From: Flavobacteriaceae bacterium D16
GTDB lineage: Bacteria; Bacteroidota; Bacteroidia; Flavobacteriales; Flavobacteriaceae
NCBI GenBank assembly: GCA_021295155.1
Contig: JAJTJC010000035.1
Coordinates: 620,001-684,000, forward strand
Length of the DNA stretch: 64,000 bases
Direction of reading: 5' to 3'
Below, one piece after another: positions 1-8,754 of this stretch. The stretch's first letter is position 1. Every line of letters starts with the position of its first letter. The translations under genes and the position numbers were made by a program. The notes under the pieces were generated by a model. That model saw only the letters and a program-made list of their open reading frames with translations, was not told where the DNA came from and did not search any database.

Positions 1-330
1 TTAATAGATGAAAAACTAGTTTTTAACGAATAATTGAATATTTAAACCCCTTTTTTAAAACTTATTCAAATAAGCAATATAACTTTGATTCAAGTATTAA
101 AGAATAATTTTGTCTGCAATTACTTTTTTGGAAGTTAAGCTCTTTAAAACCTAATATGAATCTTGACAACTTAAATCAAGAACAAAAAGTTTTCTGTCCT
201 TTCTGGGAGAATGCAATGCATAGATTTAATAATATGGGATTGTGTCCCAATTTAGTTTGGGTACTTATACAACAGTCTTTTTATTTATTGAAATAGGAAT
301 GGTTTTAAGCTATCAAACCACTTACAAAGC
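1..330. other. AT-rich leader, no gene seen
   Basis: No convincing reading frame is present before the first glycosyltransferase. The stretch is very AT-rich, has a promoter-like pair of elements near its left end, and a small hairpin (TGGGA/TCCCA around 235-250). The rest of the polysaccharide locus (flippase, polymerase, export genes) would be expected to the left of the window, but nothing here shows it. Confidence 0.4.
84..112 (+). promoter_or_regulatory. candidate Bacteroidota promoter
   Basis: TTTG at 84-87 and TAATTTTG at 105-112 (matching TAnnTTTG) are 17 bases apart, near the spacing of the Bacteroidota -33/-7 consensus. A second -7-like box, TAACTTTG, is at 80-87. It would leave a leader of about 210 bases before the first gene. 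Chance matches in AT-rich DNA are common, so this is tentative. Confidence 0.35.
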
Positions 331-1452
331 ATGAATAAAATATTAGTCATATACCCTGGATTTCCTCATTATAGAATTGGTATTTTAGAGGCTCTTATAA
401 ATTCAACCCACAACCATTATGTGTTTTTAGGGGATAAAAAAGGTTGGATGAATGTAAAGCCCTATGATTTTAAGGATTCAGCCGATTTCAAAGATTTTCC
501 AGCCTATAAAATTGGTCCCTTCTATTTTAATAAAGGATTAATCCGTTATGTGATTTCTCAAAAACCCAGTGGCGCCATAGTACATTCCCCTCCTCATTGG
601 ATTTCTATTAATATAGCTACGCTTATATTGAGAATTAAAGGAGTAAAAGTTTTTAATTGGACGCATGGGATTCTAACAAACCATAGAAATCTCAAGAATA
701 GGTTCTATTTTATTTTTTTCAAATACTTTTTTGATGGATTACTGGTCTATGGAAATTTGGCCAAACAAAACCTGATTAATTTAGGATTTGACAAAGAAAA
801 AATAAAAGTCATTTATAATTCTTTGAATTATAAAGAACAAATCAAATTAAGAGGTAAACTGACTGAAAAAAAAAGACAGAGTATCAGATCCAGTTTGTTT
901 GATAATCCAAACAATGACCAACTTGTTTTCATTGGCAGGCTTACAGTCCAGAAAAAGTTACACTTACTTATAGAGGCAATCAAATTGCTTAAAGAGGAAA
1001 ATATTTTTGTGAATCTTCTCTTTGTTGGAGATGGTGATCAGAAAAAGAAATTGCAATCTCAAGTAGATAAATACAAAATTGCAGATCAGATTTGTTTTTA
1101 CGGTGCTTCTTATGATGAGACACAAAATTACAAATTGATCTCATCGAGTGAGTGCTGCGTTGCGCCCGGGGAGATAGGGTTGACCGCAATGCATTCCTTG
1201 ATGTATGGTGTTCCTGTTATTTCCCATAACGACATGAATAGACAAATGCCTGAATTTGAGGTAATTTTACCTAATATTAATGGCGCTCTTTTTGAATATG
1301 GCAATACGGTTGATCTAAAGGAAAAAATAAAAAATGTTTTAAAACTTGTTAAGGATAAATCAAAATTGCAAATGAAAAAAGATTGCTATAAGATTATGGA
1401 TGAGTATTATAATCCGGATTATCAGAAAAAACTTATTGATAGCCTTTTTTAG
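331..1452 (+). CDS. GT4-type glycosyltransferase
   Basis: A 373-residue GT-B fold glycosyltransferase, expected to add one sugar from a nucleotide donor to the undecaprenyl-linked oligosaccharide on the cytoplasmic face. The C-terminal half carries the group 1 donor-binding pattern: VFIGRLTVQKKLHLLIEAI, then LLFVGDGDQKKKL, and PGEIGLTAMHSLMYGVPVI in the position of the EX7E motif, where the second acidic residue is not conserved. The N-terminal half has the acceptor-domain pattern including HSPPHWIS and WTHGI. It is followed by a UDP-L-FucNAc gene set, which places it in a surface polysaccharide locus. Donor and acceptor cannot be told from the sequence. The ATG start is the natural one. Confidence 0.85.
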   Translation: MNKILVIYPGFPHYRIGILEALINSTHNHYVFLGDKKGWMNVKPYDFKDSADFKDFPAYKIGPFYFNKGLIRYVISQKPSGAIVHSPPHWISINIATLILRIKGVKVFNWTHGILTNHRNLKNRFYFIFFKYFFDGLLVYGNLAKQNLINLGFDKEKIKVIYNSLNYKEQIKLRGKLTEKKRQSIRSSLFDNPNNDQLVFIGRLTVQKKLHLLIEAIKLLKEENIFVNLLFVGDGDQKKKLQSQVDKYKIADQICFYGASYDETQNYKLISSSECCVAPGEIGLTAMHSLMYGVPVISHNDMNRQMPEFEVILPNINGALFEYGNTVDLKEKIKNVLKLVKDKSKLQMKKDCYKIMDEYYNPDYQKKLIDSLF

Positions 1453-1459
1453 TCGAAAT

Positions 1460-1481
1460 TGTTAGATGATGCTAACATTTT
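1460..1481 (+). terminator. weak hairpin after glycosyltransferase
   Basis: TGTTAG and CTAACA form a 6 bp stem with a 6-base loop, followed by a short T run (TTTTA). It begins 8 bases after the stop codon. The stem is short and AT-rich, so function is uncertain. Confidence 0.35.
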
Positions 1482-1648
1482 AGTGGATTTTTGCTTAAAA
1501 ATATTGGCTTATCAAGAATAAAGAATTATGAAACAGATAATCCTATTTCCAAAGCATGAGGAGAGAGGGCTGTTCGGAAATACAAGAAAAATTATGGGTA
1601 CAGTAATTGCCTAAAATTATTTAAGTTATTAACTCAGAAGATATTCCT

Positions 1649-2653
1649 ATGTTTAAAAATAAAACCCTCCTTATAACCGGCGGCACAGGCTCCTTTGGTA
1701 ATGCCGTGCTAAATCGATTCCTGGAAACGGATATCAAGGAGATCCGTATTTTCAGTCGTGATGAAAAAAAGCAGGATGACATGCGAAATCGCCTTAAAAA
1801 CTCTAAGGTAAAATTCTATATTGGGGATGTGCGGAATTACGATAGCATAGAGCGCGCCATGCGCGGGGTAGATTACGTTTTCCATGCTGCAGCACTAAAG
1901 CAGGTACCCTCCTGCGAATTCTTTCCTATTGAGGCTGCAAAGACCAATGTATTCGGTACACAGAATGTTATTGACGCTGCCGTTGCCAACAAGGTTGATA
2001 AGATCATTTGCCTAAGTACGGATAAGGCTGCGTATCCGATCAATGCGATGGGTATCAGTAAAGCACTAATGGAGAAAGTAGCGGTCGCGGCTTCACGAAA
2101 TGTACCTGAAGGAGGGACTACTGTATGTCTCACCCGATATGGGAATGTTATGGCATCCAGGGGTTCGGTAATTCCTTTATTTGTTGACCAAATCAAACAG
2201 GGCAATCCCCTAACTGTGACTGACCCGAATATGACTCGTTTTCTTATGTCGTTGGAAGATGCCGTAGATCTGGTTTTATTTGCATATGAACATGGGGAAC
2301 AAGGAGATCTATTTGTTAACAAAGCACCTGCAAGTACCATAGGAGACCTGGCAGAGGTAGTCAGGGATTTATATAATGCAGATAACGAAATTAAGGTAAT
2401 AGGGACTCGCCACGGTGAAAAATTGTACGAAACCCTTTGTACTCGTGAAGAAATGCAGAAGGCAGTGGATATGGGTGAGTTCTATCGCATCCCGGCAGAC
2501 AATCGTGATCTGAATTATAGTCGATATTTCTCAGAGGGAAAAGTAGATATGAGCGTTATAGAAGATTACCATTCTCATAATACCAAACGACTTAACAAGG
2601 AAGAATTGAAGGATATATTGCTTGAGCTGAAATTTATTAAGGAAAATCTTTAA
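1649..2653 (+). CDS. fnlA: UDP-GlcNAc 4,6-dehydratase/5-epimerase (FnlA/CapE/WbjB)
   Basis: First enzyme of UDP-L-FucNAc synthesis: inverting 4,6-dehydration with C5 epimerisation of UDP-GlcNAc, using a bound NADP. It is a 334-residue short-chain dehydrogenase/reductase. The nucleotide-binding motif TGGTGSFG is at residues 10-17. The active site has the FlaA1/CapE-type arrangement D125-K126 and M134-x3-K138, with Met replacing the usual Tyr, in the segment STDKAAYPINAMGISK. Length and motifs match the soluble dehydratases and not the large membrane-bound PglF type. The next genes supply the later pathway steps, in the order known from S. aureus capEFG and E. coli fnlABC. The next ATG follows the stop codon directly. 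Confidence 0.92.
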   Translation: MFKNKTLLITGGTGSFGNAVLNRFLETDIKEIRIFSRDEKKQDDMRNRLKNSKVKFYIGDVRNYDSIERAMRGVDYVFHAAALKQVPSCEFFPIEAAKTNVFGTQNVIDAAVANKVDKIICLSTDKAAYPINAMGISKALMEKVAVAASRNVPEGGTTVCLTRYGNVMASRGSVIPLFVDQIKQGNPLTVTDPNMTRFLMSLEDAVDLVLFAYEHGEQGDLFVNKAPASTIGDLAEVVRDLYNADNEIKVIGTRHGEKLYETLCTREEMQKAVDMGEFYRIPADNRDLNYSRYFSEGKVDMSVIEDYHSHNTKRLNKEELKDILLELKFIKENL

Positions 2654-3085
2654 ATGTCTGCTGAACTGATTAAAGGTGAACGCTATACCGATACGAGAGG
2701 TGTTCTTGAATATTTCAACGCTTTTGATCTTTCTGAGGCAGTTCGTCTGTACAAAATTTCGCCATCCAGTACCGCCGATGTAAGGGGCTGGCAGGGACAT
2801 AGATTGGAACAAAAGTGGTTTTACTGTTTGAAAGGTTCATTCGTCGTAAATCTTATTCCTTTATCCAAATTTAATGAAGGGACAACTTCGGTTATGCCTG
2901 AAATATATACCTTGCATGAGGCTAAGTTGGAGATTCTCAGAATCCCTGCTGGATACGCCAATGCATTTAGAGCCTTGGAACCAGATTCTGAACTTCTGGT
3001 CTTTTCAGACAAAGGGCTGGAGGCATCTGAAAAGGACGACTTCCGGTTTAGCATACACCAAAGACCCTTTATAGAGGCAAAATGA
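2654..3085 (+). CDS. small RmlC-like cupin protein
   Basis: A 143-residue single-domain protein resembling the dTDP-4-dehydrorhamnose 3,5-epimerase/WxcM cupin fold: it starts with ERYTDTRGVLEYF, similar to the RmlC 'D-x-RG' entry strand, and has the WxGHRxxQKWFYCLKGSF strand typical of sugar-nucleotide epimerase-like cupins. It starts with no gap after fnlA and ends one base before fnlB, so it is co-translated with the UDP-L-FucNAc enzymes. E. coli FucNAc loci also carry a small cupin (WbuC), but that one lies elsewhere in its cluster. FnlB has its own cupin domain, so this protein may be an auxiliary epimerase or a binding domain. The precise reaction is unknown. Confidence 0.75.
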   Translation: MSAELIKGERYTDTRGVLEYFNAFDLSEAVRLYKISPSSTADVRGWQGHRLEQKWFYCLKGSFVVNLIPLSKFNEGTTSVMPEIYTLHEAKLEILRIPAGYANAFRALEPDSELLVFSDKGLEASEKDDFRFSIHQRPFIEAK

Positions 3086-3086
3086 A

Positions 3087-4229
3087 ATGATAATGAAAAT
3101 TGGAATTACTGGACAAGAAGGATTTGTAGGTAAACATTTATGGAATACCCTAAATCTTAATGAAAATGTAGCATTAGTACCATTTGACCGGTCCTCTTTT
3201 GACAGCCCTGAACAATTGGGATACTTTGTAAGCCAATGTGATGTAATAGTACACCTGGCAGCGATGAATCGTCATGAAAATCAGCAGACGATCTATGATA
3301 CCAATGTGAACTTAGTTGAGTCTTTAATTGCTGCCTGTGAAAAAACCAATTCCCGGCCACATATTCTTTTTTCATCTTCCACTCAGGAAAATAAGGATAA
3401 TCTCTATGGGCAATCCAAAAAGAAAGGAAAAGATCTTTTTATAAAATGGTCTGAAAGCGGAGGAGGTAAATTCACTTCATTAACCATCCCTAATGTTTTT
3501 GGTCCCTTTGGAAAACCAAACTACAATTCTGTAGTAGCCACATTTTGTCACAAGGTTGCGAACGGAGAATCTCCTACAATCATTCAGGACAACGAAATTG
3601 GGCTGATCTATATCAACGAACTGGTGGCTGAGATCATCCATGCAATCGAAAACAGAACAAATACAAAGAAGCTTGGCAGAAATTCCCGGGAATATGAAAT
3701 AACCCCACCGCATCGTCTTAAAGTTTCCGAAATCCTGGAGATGTTATTAGAATTTAAAGCCAATTATATGGGAAATGGCGTTTTCCCGGACCTCACGGAT
3801 TCCTTTGGGAAAGCACTTTTCAATACATTCAGGTGTTATATCCCCGAAACACATTTTCCCGTAAAATTCACCAAACATACAGATCCGCGGGGTAGTTTTG
3901 TTGAAATAGCCCGCACACAAACTCCGGGACAGTTTTCCTTTTCCACTACGGTTCCAGGCATAACGAGAGGAAATCACTATCATACCCGCAAGGCGGAACG
4001 TTTTGCCGTAATAAGCGGCAAAGCTCAGATACAGCTGCGTAAGATAGGAACTGATAAAATAATCACATACCACTTGAATGGGGAAGAGCCTGCATATGTG
4101 GATATGCCAATTTGGTTTACCCACAATATTACCAATACCGGGGAGGACGAATTAATTACTTTATTCTGGATAAATGAACCTTATGACCCGGATGATCCAG
4201 ACACCTATTTTGAAGATGTAAACCTGTAA
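3087..4229 (+). CDS. fnlB: SDR-cupin bifunctional enzyme of UDP-L-FucNAc synthesis (CapF/FnlB/WbjC)
   Basis: A two-domain enzyme that in S. aureus CapF epimerises C3 of the 4-keto sugar (cupin domain) and reduces C4 with NADPH (SDR domain). The N-terminal SDR half has GITGQEGFVG at residues 6-15 and the YxxxK pair Y107/K111 (LYGQSKKKG). The C-terminal cupin starts near residue 260 (HTDPRGSFVEI) and has the metal-binding pattern GNHYHTRKAE. Length (380 residues) fits the family. The ATG lies one base after the stop of the small cupin; a second ATG two codons on (3093) gives the more usual MKIGITG start. Confidence 0.92.
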   Translation: MIMKIGITGQEGFVGKHLWNTLNLNENVALVPFDRSSFDSPEQLGYFVSQCDVIVHLAAMNRHENQQTIYDTNVNLVESLIAACEKTNSRPHILFSSSTQENKDNLYGQSKKKGKDLFIKWSESGGGKFTSLTIPNVFGPFGKPNYNSVVATFCHKVANGESPTIIQDNEIGLIYINELVAEIIHAIENRTNTKKLGRNSREYEITPPHRLKVSEILEMLLEFKANYMGNGVFPDLTDSFGKALFNTFRCYIPETHFPVKFTKHTDPRGSFVEIARTQTPGQFSFSTTVPGITRGNHYHTRKAERFAVISGKAQIQLRKIGTDKIITYHLNGEEPAYVDMPIWFTHNITNTGEDELITLFWINEPYDPDDPDTYFEDVNL

Positions 4230-4239
4230 ACCAACAGTT

Positions 4240-5376
4240 TTGAAAAAACTAAAAGTTGTTACCGTAGTAGGCACACGGCCTGAAATCATTCGTCTGGCTT
4301 GCGTCCTTAAAGCTTTGGACAGACATGAGGCAATAGAGCACATACTAATCCATACAGGACAGAACTATGATTACGAGCTAAATGAAATCTTTTTTGAGGA
4401 CATGGGTATCCGTAAGCCAGATCATTTTCTGAATGCAGCAGGGAAAAATGCTGTAGAAACAGTAGGGAAAATACTGATTGCCATAGACCCATTATTGGAA
4501 CAAATTAACCCTGATGCATTCCTTGTACTGGGAGACACTAATAGTTGTCTCTGCGCCATACCAGCAAAAAAAAGGAAAATACCCGTTTTTCATATGGAAG
4601 CTGGAAACAGGTGTTTTGATCAAAGGGTCCCTGAGGAAACCAACCGTAAAATAGTGGACCATCTGGCCGATATCAACCTTACCTACAGTGATATTGCGAG
4701 AGAATATTTGCTGCGAGAAGGCTTGCCTCCCGATCGCGTAATTAAAACGGGGAGTCCAATGTTCGAAGTTCTGAACAACTTGCGCGCAAAAATTGAAACT
4801 TCGAATATATTATCCGAACTAGGGTTAAAAAAGCACCATTATTTTGTTGTTTCCTCCCATCGCGAGGAAAATATTAACAATCCAAGAAATTTCGAAGGCT
4901 TGCTCGCTTCCCTTAATGAAATTGCAGGAAAATATAACTATCCGATTATTGTTTCAACACATCCGCGAACCAGAAACATGTTAAATGCGCAGAATGTGGA
5001 AACTCATCCTAATATCCAATTTTTGAAACCTCTTGGATTTTCAGACTACAACGCCTTACAATTGAATTCCTTTGCTGTACTTTCTGATAGTGGAACAATT
5101 TCAGAAGAATCTTCCATATTGAATTTCAGGGCATTAAATATCCGGGAAGCGCATGAACGGCCTGAAGCTATGGAAGAGGCATCTGTGATGCTCACGGGAT
5201 TGCAGCCCGAACGTATTTTGCAGGCGTTAGCGGTTCTGGAAGCACAAAGAAGGAATCCAGATAGAAATTTCATGGAAGTAGCCGACTATACAATGCCTAA
5301 CGTAAGTGAGAAAGTGGTGCGGATCATCCTTTCTTATACGGATTATGTTAACCGGGTAGTCTGGTCAAAATATTAG
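4240..5376 (+). CDS. fnlC: UDP-N-acetyl-L-talosamine/FucNAc 2-epimerase (CapG/FnlC/WbjD; WecB family)
   Basis: Non-hydrolysing UDP-GlcNAc 2-epimerase family protein of 378 residues. In capEFG-type pathways it inverts C2 to give UDP-L-FucNAc. The conserved start VVTVVGTRPEIIRL, the HTGQNYDYELNEIFFEDM segment, HMEAGNRCFDQRVPEETNR, SSHREEN and SDSGTISEESS are all present. Translation must start at TTG, because the family's N-terminus begins there and no ATG lies in frame upstream. It sits 10 bases after fnlB and 2 bases before the next glycosyltransferase. Because FnlA, FnlB and a cupin precede it, the FucNAc role is preferred over ManNAc formation. Confidence 0.9.
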   Translation: MKKLKVVTVVGTRPEIIRLACVLKALDRHEAIEHILIHTGQNYDYELNEIFFEDMGIRKPDHFLNAAGKNAVETVGKILIAIDPLLEQINPDAFLVLGDTNSCLCAIPAKKRKIPVFHMEAGNRCFDQRVPEETNRKIVDHLADINLTYSDIAREYLLREGLPPDRVIKTGSPMFEVLNNLRAKIETSNILSELGLKKHHYFVVSSHREENINNPRNFEGLLASLNEIAGKYNYPIIVSTHPRTRNMLNAQNVETHPNIQFLKPLGFSDYNALQLNSFAVLSDSGTISEESSILNFRALNIREAHERPEAMEEASVMLTGLQPERILQALAVLEAQRRNPDRNFMEVADYTMPNVSEKVVRIILSYTDYVNRVVWSKY

Positions 5377-5378
5377 AT

Positions 5379-6581
5379 ATGAGAATTCTCTTATTAGGTT
5401 TAGTAATTGGGGATATGAACGTAGCCCTGAATCTATATTCCGAATTGGTCGTGGAAATACATAATAATGGTCACCATATAGATGTGGTTGCACCTGCTTT
5501 AGACCACAATAAAACAGGGATTCAAAAAGAGGCAGGAATCAATGTGCTGCGGGTACCCACATTAAGGCTTTTTAATGTAGGGTTTCTGGTAAAAGGTTTA
5601 GCGAATTTATTGCTTCCATATCAGTACAAAAAAGCATTAAAAAAGAGTGGTCTTGATCTCAATTATGATCTTATTATCACACCCACACCCCCAATTACAT
5701 TGGGAGTCCTTTCTAAATGGTTTAAGAAAAAATATAATAGTAAGGTATATGTAATCCTGCGTGATATTTTCCCTCAAAATGCAATTGATTTAGGCATAAT
5801 GTCCAAATCAAATCCAATTTATCATTATTTTAGAAGACAAGAAAAAGCACTATACAAAACTGCAGATTATTTAGGTTGTATGTCTCAAGGTAATATTGAC
5901 TATGTTCTAAAACATAATCGAAGCATTGAACCAAGGAAGTTGCACCTTCTTCCCAATTGGAAAACACCAAAATCCTTATCAAAGGAAAGCGAGATCAAAC
6001 AGATTCGAAAAAAGTATGGATTAGATGAAAAGTTTGTTGCCTTCTTTGGAGGAAATATTGGTAAACCCCAGAAAGTAGAAAACATAGCAGCATTAATGGA
6101 GGCATGCCTTGATATTAAGGATCTGAAGTTTTTAATTGTAGGTAATGGCAACGAAAAGGCACGCCTCGAAGAACTAATTCAAAAAAAAGGATTGACTAAT
6201 GTTGTACAATTAGGTAGAGTAAGTGAATCAGAATACCACAAATTGGTTCAGGCATCTGATGTGGGTTTGATATCTTTAAGCGAAGATTTTACCATTCCTA
6301 ATATCCCATCAAAAACTATTTCCTATTTTCTTGCCAAGAAGCCCGTTCTGGCTGCAACAGATGTAAATACGGATTATTATAAAATTCTTGAAAAAAGCGG
6401 TGCCGGATTATGGTCCGAAGCGTCTAAAATTGCTGATTGGAAATCTAATCTTCTTTATTTGATGGAGAACAGAAATAAATGCCGGGAAATGGGTTTGAAT
6501 GGCTATTCGTATATGAAAGAGCATCTTGTAACCAGTAAAGCTTATGAAAGGCTAATCGCAGCAGTTGAGTCAGAACAATAG
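5379..6581 (+). CDS. GT4 glycosyltransferase, WbuB-like (probable FucNAc transferase)
   Basis: A 400-residue GT-B transferase. The N-terminal part has the DLIITPTPPITLG and VYVILRDIFPQNAIDLGI segments typical of WbuB/WbpY-like enzymes, which add FucNAc or related amino-deoxy sugars. The C-terminal part has FFGGNIGKPQKVENI and IPSKTISYFLAKKPVLA. It follows fnlC by 2 bases, the same neighbourhood that wbuB has in E. coli FucNAc clusters, so transfer of L-FucNAc is the best guess. Substrate assignment is by context only. A weak inverted repeat overlaps its stop codon. Confidence 0.82.
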   Translation: MRILLLGLVIGDMNVALNLYSELVVEIHNNGHHIDVVAPALDHNKTGIQKEAGINVLRVPTLRLFNVGFLVKGLANLLLPYQYKKALKKSGLDLNYDLIITPTPPITLGVLSKWFKKKYNSKVYVILRDIFPQNAIDLGIMSKSNPIYHYFRRQEKALYKTADYLGCMSQGNIDYVLKHNRSIEPRKLHLLPNWKTPKSLSKESEIKQIRKKYGLDEKFVAFFGGNIGKPQKVENIAALMEACLDIKDLKFLIVGNGNEKARLEELIQKKGLTNVVQLGRVSESEYHKLVQASDVGLISLSEDFTIPNIPSKTISYFLAKKPVLAATDVNTDYYKILEKSGAGLWSEASKIADWKSNLLYLMENRNKCREMGLNGYSYMKEHLVTSKAYERLIAAVESEQ

Positions 6582-6647
6582 TTATTCTGATCCTGCTTGT
6601 CGTAAATAAAGGAATACACCCTTTATAAATAATCTAACCTGAGGAAA

Positions 6648-7433
6648 ATGTACAAAGCCCATTTCCATCATATTCATTTAAATGTATCTGACATAGATGC
6701 ATCTCTTAATTTCTATAAAAAATACTTTGGCGCTAAATATGTAAAGTTTAGAGGAAAGGCAGATGCCCTTTTTACTGAGAAGTCTTTCCTGCTGTTGGAT
6801 CATGTTGACACCCCTCCCCAAACCCATCTAGGTTCCAGCTTGTGGCATATTGGCTGGTCGGGTGTTGATGGTCATTCTGAGTTTGACTGGCGAGTTAAAG
6901 AAGGGATCGAGGTGCATACGCCCTTGAATCCTCTCGGCGACAATCATTGGATGTACTTTTATGGCCCGAACAAGGAGGTTGTCGAGGTATATACGGGTAA
7001 CAAGAATCATACTTTTGAACATATTCACCTCTTAGCAGCAAATGTTGATGAGACCATGGATTGGTTCAGATCTCACCTAGGCTTGATTCCAGAATACAAC
7101 AAAGCACAACCTTGGCCTAATAATTTGTTTAAATGGAACGTTATCCACTTAGATAATATAAATATCACGATCAATGGCAAGCCAGTTATGGAGAGGACCT
7201 GGTTTCCTGCTGCATTTAAACCTACCGATGGAACTATATTTGATCATATAGGATTTTCCTTTGAAAAAATTGAACCTGTCTTCGAAAAGATGAAATCTGA
7301 AGGGGTAACCATAGTAAAGGAAATTGGGATTGATCCTATTCAGGGAGTAAAAAGCTTTTTCGTCAGAGGTCCTGATCGTTTACTTGTTGAAATTGTGGAA
7401 GAAAAGGCAATACCGGAGGGAATATGGAACTAA
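6648..7433 (+). CDS. tandem VOC-fold (glyoxalase/dioxygenase-like) protein
   Basis: A 261-residue protein with two vicinal-oxygen-chelate modules, roughly residues 5-120 and 122-255. Both open with the typical His-rich strand (HHIHLNVSDIDASLNFYK; EHIHLLAANVDETMDWFR) and close with an acidic strand (EVVEVYTG; RLLVEIVEE), so metal-binding His and Glu positions are present. VOC proteins include lactoylglutathione lyases, epimerases and extradiol dioxygenases; nothing here picks one. It is the last gene before a gap and follows the FucNAc glycosyltransferase, so a role in modifying a sugar or acyl precursor is possible but not shown. It lacks a signal peptide and is probably cytoplasmic. Confidence 0.75.
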   Translation: MYKAHFHHIHLNVSDIDASLNFYKKYFGAKYVKFRGKADALFTEKSFLLLDHVDTPPQTHLGSSLWHIGWSGVDGHSEFDWRVKEGIEVHTPLNPLGDNHWMYFYGPNKEVVEVYTGNKNHTFEHIHLLAANVDETMDWFRSHLGLIPEYNKAQPWPNNLFKWNVIHLDNINITINGKPVMERTWFPAAFKPTDGTIFDHIGFSFEKIEPVFEKMKSEGVTIVKEIGIDPIQGVKSFFVRGPDRLLVEIVEEKAIPEGIWN

Positions 7434-7822
7434 TATTCTGAAATGTATTTATGATTGAATAAAACCCATGGTTAAAATTGGTTGAAAAGACATAGAAATA
7501 TAAAGAATGTTGTTTTAACGGATAACTGAGATATCAAAACATTACTGCTATAAAGACTGTCAATGGTATTAAATAATGACATTAGCTACATTAAATCTAT
7601 AAATAATAATTAATCCATAGATATCACTAAAATGCTATTGACTAATTAATAATACAACTTATTTTATCCCTAAAAATTAGCTTTGTACCTAATTTTTTAT
7701 TGGAAATGTTATAATAGTTATTTTTAATATTTCTTTGTGAGGTTATTATAAAAATCATGGATGTATATTTAATTCTAGAGTAAAAATGTCAGTAAAATAA
7801 TTAACAACAAAATAAAGGTAAT
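7434..7822. other. AT-rich gap with -7-like box
   Basis: No gene is seen. The gap is extremely AT-rich. TAGCTTTG at 7678-7685 fits the TAnnTTTG -7 consensus on the + strand and would give a leader of about 130 bases for the sugar transferase. No TTTG is found at the proper -33 distance. Confidence 0.3.
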
Positions 7823-8428
7823 ATGTACGCAATTTTAAAGAGAATATTCGATTTTTTAGCGGCTTTATTGGCGTTGCTATTATTTTCACCCTTGATGATC
7901 ATAATCATCGTGCTATTAATATTCGTCAATAATGGCAAACCATTTTTTTATCAAACCAGAGTTGGTAAAAACGAGAAACTTTTCACCATTATTAAATTCA
8001 AGACTATGAGAGATCCAAAAGATAAAGATGGTGAGTTTCTTAACCAGGCAGAGCGTCTTACCAAAGTAGGCTCATTTATTCGAGATAATTCCCTGGATGA
8101 ACTTCCTCAGTTAATTAATGTATTAATTGGTCAAATGTCTATTGTAGGGCCTAGACCACTTTTACCTTTATATCTGCCTTTATACAATGAAGAACAACAT
8201 AAAAGACACCTGGCAAAACCAGGAATTACAGGCTGGGCACAGGTAAATGGGCGCAATATTTTATCCTGGGAAGAGAAATTTGAACATGATGTGTGGTACG
8301 TCCATAATATAAGTTTTACTACTGATCTAAAAATATTAATAAAGACCATACAAAAAGTATTGGCCCGTGACGGTATTTACACCAGTAATGAGGCAGATGC
8401 TTGGGCAACCTGGAAAGGCAACTCCTAA
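7823..8428 (+). CDS. PglC-like initiating sugar-1-phosphate transferase
   Basis: A small (201-residue) monotopic phosphoglycosyl transferase that moves a sugar-1-phosphate from a UDP-sugar to undecaprenyl phosphate, the first membrane step of glycan assembly. It has one N-terminal membrane segment (about residues 8-35), then IKFKTMRDP, the catalytic DE pair D92-E93 in LDELPQLINVLIGQMSIVGP, and KPGITGWAQVNGRN. Length matches the minimal PglC/WcaJ-C class without the extra WbaP domains. PglC in Campylobacter uses UDP-diNAcBac; here the donor could be a Qui2NAc4N-like or HexNAc sugar, which cannot be read from sequence. Flanked by gaps of over 300 bases on both sides. Confidence 0.9.
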   Translation: MYAILKRIFDFLAALLALLLFSPLMIIIIVLLIFVNNGKPFFYQTRVGKNEKLFTIIKFKTMRDPKDKDGEFLNQAERLTKVGSFIRDNSLDELPQLINVLIGQMSIVGPRPLLPLYLPLYNEEQHKRHLAKPGITGWAQVNGRNILSWEEKFEHDVWYVHNISFTTDLKILIKTIQKVLARDGIYTSNEADAWATWKGNS

Positions 8429-8754
8429 ACATCATAAAATAAAGTACTGATCAGATTTTATAATTGTCTTAAATGACTTATAGAATGGGCATCTGTTATA
8501 CTTAGCAAGGGTTATTAATCCATCTTAATATAAAAGTTTACCATTTCCCGTTCATATTGAAGTTTTTGCCAATAAATCAGCATGTATTATGATTGTTTTT
8601 TAGCTCACAATAAAAGTAAGATTCCTGACTTGATGATACGCCTAATCCCTTAAAGATATGTTGTTTGGTAAGTTAATATTTTCATAGATGAGGATTCTAC
8701 TTAGGGAAGTTAACTAGTCTAAGCAACAATTTTAGGACCTCAAAAGTCCATCTT
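8429..8754. other. AT-rich gap, nothing recognised
   Basis: No reading frame, clear promoter or terminator was found. A small GGAC/GTCC hairpin lies just before the next gene. Confidence 0.4.

Noticed and set aside
1528-1614. 28-codon ORF (starts MKQIILFPKH) between the glycosyltransferase and fnlA
   Set aside because: Too short to support, no known family, no clear promoter; could be a decayed gene end.
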